NCBI GenBank assembly: GCA_013368325.1
Contig: JAACJK010000012.1
Coordinates: forward strand, 248,001-312,000
Reading direction: 5' to 3'
DNA length: 64,000 bases
From: Ephemerocybe angulata
Lineage: Eukaryota > Basidiomycota > Agaricomycetes > Agaricales > Psathyrellaceae
The notes under the pieces were generated by a model that worked only from the letters and a program-made list of their open reading frames with translations, was not told the origin of the DNA and ran no database searches. This document shows positions 53,437 through 64,000 of the stretch, piece by piece. Position 1 is the first letter of the stretch, and each line of letters starts with the position of its first letter. Both the position numbers and the translations under genes were made by a program.

Positions 53437-55894
53437 AGCTAAAAGTCCAAGCGCGTCAACCCTCAGAAGCGAAAGCCCGATATGCGAATGCTAACCTTCC
53501 AACGTTCGGTCCAGCTTTTGGGTTGCAGAGCGCGCTTTCATGGTTCCGGCTGGTAAGCAAGGCGGAGAGCGCATTATCCGACGCGCAAGAAGGACAAAGC
53601 ACTAGACGGGGTCTAGGGGCAGAGGTGGGAAAAGGTAACATGCGAATGGCACTAAAATCGGATGGATGTGCATAATTTGACTCGGTTTGCCACCAGACAG
53701 GCAACATGTCCACTCAACATAAACGACTTCCTTCCCTATTCCAGCGGCAGCTCCGTTAAGAGAACACTGACGGCCGGAACAGAACGGCGTATATCTTCAC
53801 CCCTCTAATACTATCATCACGCACCAAGCAGCCGCAGGACAAGGTGGTGAGTGCTCTCGACCAGGAAATAGAGTAGGAGAGCTACCGAATTATACCCAGG
53901 CCGTTCACATATGCAGCGAACATAGGTGAACAGAGGGAAGCCAGCGGGGTAGATGGCATTAGCGATCGCCGACCATCCACTATAAAAGGTAGGTTATTAT
54001 GAAGATGAAGAGAGATATCTTAAAGGAAGTCCAACTGATACATTAAACCTCTGCCCAACTAGCTGCGGTACCTAACAGACCCAAGCCGCATCACCAGAGC
54101 TGAGGGAACATCGAAACGACATCTGGCACAGTAAATCCGTGTACTGCGAGCGGCGGAAGAGAGAACAGAGAGATCGGCGTCTAAGTGTCGAGACCAGAGG
54201 AGGTACAGAGTCAGTGAACGTATAAGATGCCGACTGCATCACCACCAGCGACGGTCCTAGTGCGGCCCTCGCGAAACTAGTAGACGCAAGTAGCAACACA
54301 TGGGAGGACAGTGAAGGTACGCCGAGCAGCGAAGCTAACAGACAACCAAAGTAGATGTGACTAGAAGAAAGATCCCGAAAGACTCACGAAGGAGAGACAT
54401 GGTTATATAACCACAAGGAGATGCATATGGAAGGTAGACCCAACCAAGAGAGCGAACAGAGGAAACCGGAAAGTCAGGAGAGAGGAAGAAATCGATAAAG
54501 GCGACACAACCCCGCAACTATAGGCCACCAAGAAGAAGAGGGACAAGGGGGGACTAAGGGATACCACCACCCAGTCCAGAGCCAGGGAGTTACATCTGGC
54601 GTATGCGATCGGAGACCAAGTAAAGGGCCCAGTCGGGGATGATATCCAGAGTACAGGCCAGAATAGAGAAGATCCTGACGTGATCCTGGACCAGGTTCCA
54701 GCAGGAAGATATACGAAGGTAAGATATTGGGACCCACCCGTAACTAGGACCTACACTGATAATAGAAGAAGCAAGCGGCCCTTCAGCACCCGAGAACGAC
54801 GCCCACCGCGAAGGCGGAATCCTCTAACAGCCTGCATATAAACATAAAGCTGGATGAGTAGGGATCAATCTTGTCGCCGTGGGTTTATACCGGGGAATAC
54901 AGTAAGCCGATATATCGGGGCCAACGGGTGTACCAGCTTTGATAGAGGGAAGATGCTTTACAGCATCTAGGACGACACCCAAACCGTAACTGGGGGATGA
55001 CCAGCAAGTATTTTCGGTCTATAATCCGAAACAGTCAGATTGCTATGGCTAAGGGATGGCTGCGAACGATGGATGGATTACAGACCAAGAGAGATACCAG
55101 AGCTAAACAATGTCCGATGGAGATATATCAAAGGGCTGGGACTCGATGCCAGTCAGACTACAGGAAACGCACCTGCACGGCAGCTAGGCGTATCTGTCGA
55201 CTGAGGGCTATGGGGACAAGCCGACGTCGATGATGGTAAGAAGGCGATATCTAGCCCTTGAAGCAAGCAGGCACTATTAGTGAGTCGAACTACGACGCTT
55301 ACATGCCGTTCAAAGCATCACTGGGTAAGTATCCTGCTTGCGCCTCGCACCGCCCACCTGACTACATCACTCACCTTATGTCGATACACGAAGATATCTC
55401 AGCAGATGTAAACGCGACCTCCACCCATCCCCCCACATCCGCCGTCCGGTACCATATCCAACAAAATAAAATATGAGGCAGTGGAGCAAACGAAGGGTCA
55501 CAGTCCGAAGTAGATGGCTGGAGGAAAGGATTTAATTCCCGCCTGTAGCCGTAAACGACCAGGGACTCAACCCAGGAGATGAGCCTACGAGGCCATCGCT
55601 CCATCCTACTGAAGGGAGAAGGCATGTAGGGGCCGGCTCGAGGTGGTACTCAGCAAAGGTCAAAGAGGGATACTAAGTCCGACCTGGACCGCGTGATCAA
55701 GGCAGCCGACGACATAATAAAAACGGCTAAGCATGCAATAATTAAGGATGTTGCGCCAAGTCAAGTCTGACTGGATATGCAACACATGGTATTAGCCACA
55801 GATAATATGAATACACGTCCCATGATTTCAACCCCTACATATTCACAGGATCGTACTTGATACCAAAACCGCATATAAGGCGTGGTGAAAAATA
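53437..55894. other. Long gene-poor stretch in the island
   Basis: About 2.4 kb, purine-rich on the plus strand between 54000 and 55500. A TATAAAAG box at about 53982 and several others suggest transcription, but I could not assemble a convincing protein. Frames at 54474-54737 (-) and 55258-55476 (+) are short and motif-free. It may hold a decayed gene. Confidence 0.4.
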
Positions 55895-58671
55895 CTAGAG
55901 ACCGTTCATTATCAAGGGATCCGACACGGTCCCAGTCCCAGCTACGAAGGCGCTGCTCCCGTCGTCTCCACCGTCCCTGACGCTACTGATCCGCCCACTG
56001 CTAAAGGAACCACGGATAGGCGCGTAAATCCTAAACAAACCTGTCTTCATCCCCGACCTCCAACATTTGTACACGAAAGTGGTCTATCATGAAGTCAAGT
56101 CACACGAATGTCAGCAGAGGCGCAAGGCATGTTATTAGAGTGGTTCAATGCGCCTTACCAACTGAGACACAGAAGGGTCAGCCAAGCAAAGCGTCACACT
56201 CTGACTTTGGCAGATGGCGGGTGCTCTGTCGACGGCCATTTGCAGCACCACAGCAGGGTCGACGTCCCAAGCAGTTTTGTACCGGTCGCGAATATGGATT
56301 GGAATGCAGTCTATGCCTTGAATGGAACCTATAAGAGGACCGAGCTGACAGTCAATACCATGCCCGCCAACCCCATGCAAGGACGTATTTCACCTTGATT
56401 GCGCAGGATGCACTCTCTAATCCGATTGTTCCAAAGGCCTTTCGATTCTAGCAGTTCGAGGAGGTGTTTCGGGAACGCAGTCGGGACACCTGTCACACCT
56501 TCGGGGCTGAACGATAAGCTGGAGAGATGATTTCCGTGAGTTACTCATACACGCCGCATAAGAGAAAAAATGCTAACCGAGGGAAAGGATCACAGGCGTT
56601 GGAACATCCGGTAATCTTTGAAGTGTCTCCGGTGGCAGAGTAAGCTGTTAACTCGCTGTTGTGTATTCCCTTAGACACCTTAGCCTTTAAAGCCGTCCAG
56701 TCGAAGCGATTAGAGGGACTGAATAGAGGCCAAAGGTCGAATGTCAAGAGTCCACGAGCACCGGAACAGGTCTCAAAGTCGGGAAAGGCGCCTTGGGTCC
56801 GAGCGAGGTCGGCACTCTGGTCCAGAGCGCTGTGCTGGATGGTTTCAGATATAGAGATGCTCAAGCGGCGAGCCTCATTGGAATCGTAAGGAAGACCCAA
56901 AAGGGCGAAAGTGTCTGCCAGCCCTTGTACACCGATTCCGAGGGGCCTGTTTGTCATCGAGTCTAACAAATCGACTTCAGGCAAATCAGGCAAAGGCAGC
57001 GCATTGGATTTGAAGAGGTTGCTGAGGGATGACACCAGCTGGCGTACTACAACTACGAGAGAATCGAAATCGAATTCATTATCCTCCGTAACAAAAGAGG
57101 GAAGAACCAAGGAGGCTGTGTGACAACGCGAAAGACGAGCTTGGGACGCCCACAAGAGAACGTCAGTGCTGGTACACCCCTGCGAGACGGTGCCGACGCC
57201 TCTCCGAGTGCCTTTAGCTAGAAGACAGAAGATAAGTACACAATATGGAACGCACACTCCAACAAATACCGTGAACGGCTTCCTTGAAAAGGGTAGAGGG
57301 CCAACCACAATCTATCTGTGTGGCCAGTATGTTCTTCCAAAGCTTCCTAGCCTTGAAAGTCCTGAGGCCTAAACCATTAGCTTCAAGACGTACATACTCG
57401 TCATCAAAACTAGGTCCGTGCAGTGCAGCTAAATTCGGGGCATCAGAAGGACAAAAGAGAGTCCACACTCCGTCTTCCTCGACACGGCGCATACTTAGCG
57501 AAAGGGGTTAGGGGAAGAGGGAAACAAGAGTAAGCCCATGAACTATACCGTATAGGACGACATATTATCAGCACTCACAACAAGCTATTAAGCATAAGCC
57601 CGTATCGAAGACCCTGATCGATACAGCCACCCTGCTTATTCAACCGAACAGTCCGCAAGAAACCTTCGATCTCAGCGTGCCAAGGTTCCAGATACACTTT
57701 GACCAACGGTTCCGGCGCATCCAAACCCCTATCCATGACGCGCATGCAGGCCTTCAGGGAATGTAGAGCATGGACGACCCCAGACCGCTTCAAACCGTCT
57801 ACCAATGAACTGAGAAGTATTAATGGGATATGCCGCATTTTATAAAAGAGGGAAGAGCACACCTTTGAGCAGGCATGTTCTGCATCCCGATCCCGATGTT
57901 CCCACCTGCCCTGCCTACGGTGGATATAGTCTTCATGAGCCTAAATAGCTCATCAGGACAGCCGCTCATATCGTACTGATAACAAGGATGAGATGGCGGA
58001 TCCTGGGTCCCACTCTGACACAAGACAGAAGCGCTCGGTACTACTTTGAAAGTAGACATGTGGCTGTAAAAGAGTCGGATGCTATCCATATCACCTGAGT
58101 GAAGGTAGACTGCCACCCGAAGCCACATATACTGAGGCCTCTCGTAGAGCGCCTGGCCATACCTAAGAAGGTATGACTTCTGAAGCAGGCGCAAGGCTGA
58201 ACTGTGGGGGGTGGGGGAAGGAAGTCAGCGGTAACAAGCGTAAACGAGGTTCGCTCACTATGTGAAATGTTGATCGCCGTCGGGTCGAATCAAGGAGTCG
58301 AGAACCGGGGCGCATCGGTCCACCTCGTTCATGAACTCAGGTGCCAATAGCCCTTTGGAGTAGGCCGCCTTCATAGCCCCACTGAATGTGCCTTCCGTCG
58401 ACTGGTAGAGGGCGTCCATCTCCAAAGCTGAGCTGATAATACCGTAGATAGAGCCCTGAGGCTCTAAAGAAGCGGATAATTTGGCGAGACGTCTCTGCAA
58501 ACGGCAATGGTAAGCGTACATCACACGTAGGCCAAGACAACTCAAAGGCCTTACGTCTATAGAGCTACTGTCAACAGCCAGTCCGAAACTGGATGCTCCC
58601 AACTGGCAGAGCCTGGTATCGACAGAAATTATGAGTACCGGAGCCATGCAGCGAGTAAAGAATAGGTTCAT
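55895..58671 (-). CDS. Divergent ribonucleotide reductase large-subunit paralogue, probably non-catalytic
   Basis: Homology to class I RNR large subunits runs along the whole gene in about nine spliced exons. In order: proposed ATG 58671 (MNLFFTRCMAPVLIISVDTR), SKGLLAPEFMNEVDRCAPVL, LQKSYLLRYGQALYERPQYM, SHPCYQYDM (first active-site Cys kept), GGNIGIGMQNMPAQ, VYLEPWHAEIEGFLRTVRLN, MRRVEEDGVWTLFCPSDAPN, FKARKLWKNILATQIDCGWP. Then GTVSQGCTSTDV replaces the usual SNLCTEI: Cys kept, Asn and Glu lost. LSRCHTASLVLP keeps the third Cys. Next are RPLGIGVQGLADTFALLGLP, GVPTAFPKHLLELLESKGLW, GSIQGIDCIPIHIRDRYKTA, RAPAICQSQS and FVYKCWRSGMKTGLFRIYAP, where the radical-transfer Tyr-Tyr of TGMYYLR is gone. 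The tail has no Cys pair, and no N-terminal ATP cone is visible. Stop 55895-55897. Confidence 0.85.
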
Positions 58672-59706
58672 ACGTATCCAGAGCGGCTATACAACCCTCG
58701 TGGACCATCCGGTCACCCATAAGCTGTAGGATGTAAGAAGAATAGATCATACATTCGACTCACGAACCACATACCAACGCAAGTCTACGGATGAGCTAGA
58801 CAGGCCAAGGTAGACCCGTAAACAAACAATATAAGTAATTACTAACTCTGGGCTTGAGAATTAAAACAAGCACCTTAAAACCATCGTACTCCTCTATTGA
58901 TCTGGGACGACGGATGATGTGGGTACACTCAACAACCAAAAAGAAGGAAGGAGACCCACCCATCTGAGAGCGCAGGTCAGCCACGCCACGATAAAAAGTC
59001 AAGCAGATTGATCCACTCACTTCTCTTCGACACGAAACAACTAGCATCGGGATCGGCTCGCGCCATCTAAAAAGTTCGACAGCGAAGAGATGGTTAGATG
59101 GGAGCCAAACGCGGCGGCAGGTACGCGCTTTATAAGTTTGGACCGGAAAGGAGGAAGGTCCGCCCTCTCGACCCTGGTAAGACAAGCCTAAAGGTGCGTA
59201 CCGTATACTGAAGAGGGTGTCGTATTATGGGTCTGCATCATACGGTATCGGTCAAGGGCTAGGACATCCAAGGAGATCTTAATATGCTTTCGACCATGGA
59301 CAGAGTATGCGGCGTTCCAATCTTGAGATAGACCCTGCCGGTCACCGGAATGCAGACGAAACAAGCCGGTTGGATGCGAGAAAAGGCCGCGCACGAAGAG
59401 GACGGGCGCACTGGGCCAAAGTAACCACACCGATTCGGCAGAAGGAAGGCAACAAAAAAAGAGTGAAGTGAGTAGCATTAACAGGGCGAAGGGTGAGACT
59501 GACAGCTGAAGACTGCAGGCCTCAAGATGGAGATGGGGACCCGAGGATGTAAATGGAAAGGTTCACACGGGCTCGGTGGCATTTAAATAAGGTGGGAATT
59601 CGAATGACTCCAGTTCCGGAGACTATATATTTTCCCTTACCGCTGTTCCCCTGTGGAATATATGCACTCCTAAGATCCTCTGTCCTAGTACTCTCGCCCT
59701 CGCAGC
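58672..59706. other. Divergent region, RNR-like gene to F-box-like copy 4
   Basis: Minus-strand frames (58796-59185, 59188-59478) show no RNR ATP-cone motif and are not called, although a missing 5' exon of the RNR-like gene could lie here. TATATAT at about 59623 lies 80 bp upstream of the ATG at 59707. Confidence 0.4.
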
Positions 59707-60911
59707 ATGACTTCCCTATCGCAGTCTAAAATCACCCATAGACCTATCGGCGAGCTTGAAAGGTTCATGCTCTGCGCGCCGGACGATACTGTAAACGCCA
59801 TGCTTCACGGTTTAGACGTAGCCGACATCGTCAAGCTGGGATTGCTCAACTCTCGCCTCAGATACCGCGTCCACATATACAACAGGGCAACTTGGAACTT
59901 CGAAGCGTTTCTGAGTAGGTACACGCTCAGACCAACCACTCTACTAGCGCTAGCGGACGGGACCAACGCCATGATATACGGTCGATCGGTGCATCGATAC
60001 CTACTCAGGTGTGCCGACAACAAATGCACATTAGACATATGCACCACACTATCCAGATTTTATGAGCTCAACAGGTTCCTCACAGACGACGGCTACCGTC
60101 TAGCGCGTCCAGGTCGGAAATATGGTAGAACGACGTACGAAGCAATAGGCAATCTCCTACATCAAGCCGGAGTCACCCACAATACATGGTCTCTCACAGC
60201 GGACCGGAGCTGGTCTGCCGAAGAGCACTTAGGCCACCATTTCAGGTACTGCAAATGGTACAAAGGGCGACACGTACAGATCAAGCTACACCTGGTTAGA
60301 TGCGAACCGTACCGACACGTACTGGGCGCTGCTTTGTGTGAGTGCCCCGATTCTATAAGTATAGTTGAATACCTAGTGAAATCCGTCACTGATCAACTAT
60401 TCAGCGTCCTTGACTTGTTACATGACGGGACAGGAAGCGGTGGCACCATTCGCCTGCTCCACCTTCGTGCATAAAGTCGCCTTTTCTTTGCGAAACTTCC
60501 GAAGTCTGACGCCTAACCTCCGGGGAGAACACACAGTCACTGACTTTGAGAGGGACGAAGTCCACGTCCACAAAATAGCCCATGGGCCACCTAACGGCTC
60601 TCGCACTTACCCTTCCGCAGAGACCGGAGCGAGGAGGCTTGGAGATGCGCGATGCTGGACTATACCTCGAAACTTCGAAAGTGAGTCACACCAATCGCCG
60701 AACCCTGGCCCAGAACATGCAAACCCCAAGTAGGGGGAACGAGTCGAAGACGGATATAAATGACTGATTTACTACCCATTACCCGTGTACAGATCCCATG
60801 CGACCGCCTACTCCCAGCAAAGGACCTGCATTCGAAGTACTAGACTGGTCTCTAGTTAGAGACAAAGCAGGAACGTACCTCAGCATCGGGGAACCTTTCG
60901 TATGGAGGTAA
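59707..60911 (+). CDS. F-box-like / nucleotidyltransferase-like family, copy 4
   Basis: ATG 59707 gives MTSLSQSKITHRPIGELERF, with an F-box-like segment DVADIVKLGLLNSRLRYRVH. The core has AMIYGRSVHRYLLRCADNKC and TLDICTTLSRFYELNRFLTD, where the GS..DLD pattern has decayed to GRS..LDI. GRHVQIKLHLVRCEPYRHVL leads to an intron (donor GTGAGT at about 60338). The next exon reads LTCYMTGQEAVAPFACSTFV, matching VMNYISHKEAVSLFPRPTF of copy 3, then RRLGDARCWTIP. A second intron (about 60681-60790) precedes FEVLDWSLVRDKAGTYLSIG and EPFVWR, stop TAA 60909-60911. The exon structure (two introns at matching places) supports common ancestry with copy 3. Confidence 0.7.
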
Positions 60912-61387
60912 GCGTATGAAAATCGTCATACCCTATGTCAAGCGGCTGATCGGCTCCAAGCTCGAGGTACTATTACGCCAACCGTAGCGAATCGAGGACA
61001 GCCGGTCCCCAAGACCATTGACTCGAACGAAAAGGGAGCGGAATTACGGGGATAGCTCAGTTAGCAGATATCGGATAGGGTAGATTAGAGACGGTGACTA
61101 CAGTCAGTCAAATTTGTATATAAGGGGAGGGGGACGGGCACTCATAATATATACGAAATCGAACAGAGACTCTTCTCCCTCCGATGCACACCGCCATCTG
61201 GGAAGAACTCCCCGCGATAATGAAAGTGGGTAATTAAAAGGTTAAATACAGACGAGAAATACCGAGACCTAACGACGAGACAATCCGCGAGCAGCACCCC
61301 AAAGGCCAAAGCTTCGCTCCGGGTGCAGCCAAGGTGAGACCTAAGAAGAGACAACAAATGGCCACAGCATAGACTGACATTATAAAT
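60912..61387. other. Short intergenic region
   Basis: It contains GTATATAAGG at about 61117-61126 and a second TATA-like run immediately before the next ATG. A tRNA-like word near 61047 is incomplete and rejected. Confidence 0.4.
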
Positions 61388-61783
61388 ATGCAGGCAAAAA
61401 CCCTAGAGGTCTTGGCTGTCCGTCACGACGCGCTGCTTCCCGTAGTATGGGAGGCCCCAGTGTTGACGTCCATGTCAGGTCGAGTCCGATCGGAGGAAAT
61501 CGACTTGGAGAGGGACATGTTCCCTAATGGTTATATCGGAGTCCTGTTCTGCACCATACCGTCTACAAACAGGCCCCTCCCATTCGCTTACAGAGTGTAC
61601 ATAGACCCTGGCAATCGGGGTCCACCTCCCCTCAACAAATGCTTTGAGAGGGTGTTCGGTACTCCTTGGATGGGTAACGTCGTTATTGCCAAGTACGCTC
61701 GCAACAACACGCCAGATAGAAGGCTCTTCTGCAACCTGGGACGCCAGGAGCACGAGCTCATACTTTGTCTGGTAGGAGAGTAA
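61388..61783 (+). CDS. Orphan small protein, 131 aa
   Basis: A single open frame from ATG 61388 to the stop at 61781-61783. Visible segments are MQAKTLEVLAVRHDALLPVV, RSEEIDLERDMFPNGYIGVL, YRVYIDPGNRGPPPLNKCFE and GTPWMGNVVIAKYARNN. The pattern of a Pro/Asn-Cys motif followed by a W-x-GNVVxxK strand resembles small Agaricomycete-specific proteins I have seen only as hypothetical. No signal peptide or membrane helix. It lies next to F-box-like copy 4 in the same orientation. Function unknown. Confidence 0.5.
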   Translation: MQAKTLEVLAVRHDALLPVVWEAPVLTSMSGRVRSEEIDLERDMFPNGYIGVLFCTIPSTNRPLPFAYRVYIDPGNRGPPPLNKCFERVFGTPWMGNVVIAKYARNNTPDRRLFCNLGRQEHELILCLVGE

Positions 61784-64000
61784 GTGCAGAATGCGTAATT
61801 GTGATAGATGCAGTGGACTGATGTAATGAAAGAGCAGTTGGCTGGCCAAGATATGGGATAATACATATGGAATCAAATAGGCGCCGTAGTTTGTGGTCTA
61901 GAAGAACATACCGCACAAAATGACGCTAAAGGGTTTATCCATTCACCAGTATACAATCACATCATCTTAATGTTACATAGGCTATATTAGTACGATAAGA
62001 AAATGGACGAAAATACCTTCCCCAGATATCACAGACTGCAACGGAGGCTGCGCTAGATACCCAGCAGGGCGCCTAATGACAAATTACGAGTGTGATAGTT
62101 TGCTGAACCTTGTCTGTACACAGCCACTGATCCGCGTGTGATGAGATCAATCTGGCCTCTGGCTGCTGGGAGACATTGCAGGCGTGGGAGCTGTGCCTCA
62201 CAGCCACTGATCCGCGAGCGATGCAGGTTTCCGACGTTGGAAACTTGCAAGGCTTCCACTTCACCGAACTTCACCCTAGTTCACCCTTCTCTCCTCGTTC
62301 TGCAGAGCCCGACAGTGTGAACCGTCCGCCGTTGTGTTGAAGACCGACGTCGATGTTAGCCACCCATATCAGCGTTGACCGCCGTTGCCGCCGTCGTGTT
62401 GAAGACCGGCGACGGCTTACAGCTCTCCGACACTCCAGCGCCCCTCCCAATACAAAACAAGTCTGAACGATAAAGTAAGTATATTCTTCCGTTTTATCCT
62501 TCCAGGTACTGATACATTGAGCAGACGCGACGAGCACTTTCACTGCACGACGGTAAGCATACATTCACTCGGCGACACGACACGACGACGAACACTGACC
62601 ATATTTCTCATCCGTGACCTCCTTTACCTGCACTCGCCCTCGCTGCCGACGCCAGCACCGACGACTGCAGCCTGCCACATGCGTCGTCGTCCATCCAATG
62701 CTGCTAGCGTCGCCGTCGTCCCTCTCGCAAGCTCCTGAAATACAAACCTGGAATCAAGGTAAGCCATACATTCACGGCCCAGATAGTTGACGATGGACTC
62801 ACCTTGCTTTCAGACCTCACCAGGCTGCAGTCCGCCGTCGCGCTCAACGCGGCAGCCACCTCGTCGCCGCCTACCTTGCCACTACCTTACGTCGCTCGCT
62901 ACCAAGTCCTCACCACCGTCACCACCTCACGCAAGCGGACAATATCCATCACCGATGCCGCCAAGTTGAAGACCTGTCGCTAAGCTTTCCGCCGTCCGAC
63001 TGCGGCCACCACTGCACCGCCAAGCAACAATCACAACATTGAAGACCGCCGCCGGTGCTCAACCGCCACTGTGTCTCGCCATTGACTACCACCGGCGTGA
63101 TGAAGAGCCTGGTTCGTCTCGGTAAGTCGCACCCTCAACCTACCTTTGATACCTCTACTAACCTGCAATTCCGCTTTGCAGGCAACCCATTACACCTCCA
63201 CCTATACCAAGAGAACCCACCGCTACCGCCGATTTTCGCCTTTTTCTGTCTGTGCACGATGGGCATCCGACAGGGAGCCGCTCGTCACTTTCTTTCGGTA
63301 TTCTCTACGACGGGAACTGCACGCTTTCCTTGGATTTACCGGTTAGCGTGCTGTTGTCTATTGTCGGCGGCCGAACGATTCGAGGTGGCGGCGTAAGTCG
63401 GACGCTCTGAGCCCGACGGCGGGGAAGTGGGCAATTATGGGGCACCTATCGGCGACTTCGAATCCCCCACAGATGGCGACGACCACGGCGCGAGCGATTT
63501 ATCCCACTCCCGCGGTTCCCATGAGCCCCCGAAGTTTGGCGAACCTCTATATACCCCACGAGGCCACCCATCTCGCGTTCCTCGACCCACCCTTTCCAGT
63601 CGAACTCCCTATGTATCGCAACGGCAACTCATGCCTTCCATATCCGATTACCTCTTCCGACCGCTGGTGTCTCCCATCTACTCTCTCCTGTCGGAAGGTG
63701 AAAGATGCAATGGCCAAGGTCAGGGGAGGAGGATGGCAACAGCGAAGAGGGGACACCTCGCGCGCTTACCCCGTCGCCCTCGACCATCTCCCTCGGCCAC
63801 CTCTGGCTTTTCAGCGCCCACCATGACGGCGCATGCGACCAACCGACTACTTTCCACGCTGGCCTCCGGGACTGGTACGTTCCCCAAATGCCCCTGGCAC
63901 AATCAACTGCTGATGCGCCTCAGCCTCCCCAAAAAGCTCCTCCATGTCACCTCCCTGTATAATCACCTATTTAATGTAACTTATATTATTCTAAGTATGA
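61784..64000. other. Repeat-rich terminal region, no supported gene
   Basis: An 18-bp direct repeat (CACAGCCACTGATCCGCG) occurs at 62119-62136 and 62199-62216. The word TTGAAGACC(G/T) recurs near 62338, 62399, 62965 and 63046. Two donor-like sites share GTAAGC(C)ATACATTCA (about 62550 and 62759). From about 63380 to 63960 one plus-strand register stays open (GEVGNYGAPIGDFESPTDGD, then LMPSISDYLFRPLVSPIYSL) with a hydrophilic gag-like look, but it has no ATG near its start and runs towards the window edge. It could be the 5' part of another retroelement or of an intron-rich gene. Confidence 0.4.

Noticed and set aside
54474..54737. 87-codon minus-strand frame rich in Pro, Leu and Trp
   Set aside because: No motif, no neighbouring exons, and the opposite strand is a purine-rich low-complexity stretch.
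55540..55610. Minus-strand tRNA-like words (GGTTGAGTCCC)
   Set aside because: No cloverleaf could be drawn with a paired acceptor stem.
58796..59478. Minus-strand frames as the missing ATP-cone exons of the RNR-like gene
   Set aside because: No match to the usual ATP-cone sequence; the ATG at 58671 is a simpler start.
61046..61080. tRNA-like 5' half (GGGGATAGCTCAGTTAGCAG)
   Set aside because: Looks like a tRNA D-arm, but no T-arm GGTTCRA box or pairing acceptor stem follows at the right distance.

Overview
This window is nuclear DNA of a filamentous basidiomycete, almost certainly an Agaricomycete. Genes are dense, on both strands, and cut by many short (about 45-110 bp) GT..AG introns. The gene set includes a velvet regulator, lanosterol synthase, a CYSTM protein, a CE15 glucuronoyl esterase typical of lignocellulose-degrading fungi, and a chromodomain-bearing Ty3/gypsy retrotransposon. 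All gene models are my own splicing by eye; exon edges are approximate unless stated.

Region 1 (0.5-34.6 kb) is a conserved housekeeping block: dynein intermediate chain (-), tRNA-splicing endonuclease Sen2 (+), a small SET-domain protein (-), ribosomal protein eL30 (+), glucuronoyl methylesterase (+), a CYSTM protein (-), a velvet protein (-), Tim23 (-), a mitochondrial TPR protein (+), a P-loop polynucleotide-kinase-like protein with a Gly/Arg/Gln-rich tail (-), sorting nexin Snx41/Atg20 (-), Bfr2/AATF (-), a C2H2-like zinc-finger protein (-), Vms1/ANKZF1 (-) and lanosterol synthase Erg7 (-). Two divergent promoter regions (3.0-3.7 kb and 16.0-16.6 kb) hold short elements bounded by inverted repeats. 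An AT-rich gene-poor stretch (27.0-29.2 kb) holds hairpins.

Region 2 (35.5-61.8 kb) looks like a fast-evolving accessory island. It has four divergent copies of one F-box-like family whose middle part carries a GS...DL(D/N) motif resembling nucleotidyltransferase folds, and three orphan genes. It also has a full-length-looking but apparently non-catalytic paralogue of the ribonucleotide reductase large subunit. A 9.55-kb Ty3/gypsy element with identical 290-bp LTRs and a GGCAG target duplication sits inside the last coding exon of one orphan gene. The element carries a second ORF of 442 codons with its own TATA box, in addition to an uninterrupted 2,903-codon gag-pol frame.

Region 3 (61.8-64 kb) has no gene I can defend. 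It is rich in short repeated modules and splice-donor-like sites and may be the start of another mobile element or an intron-rich gene running off the window.
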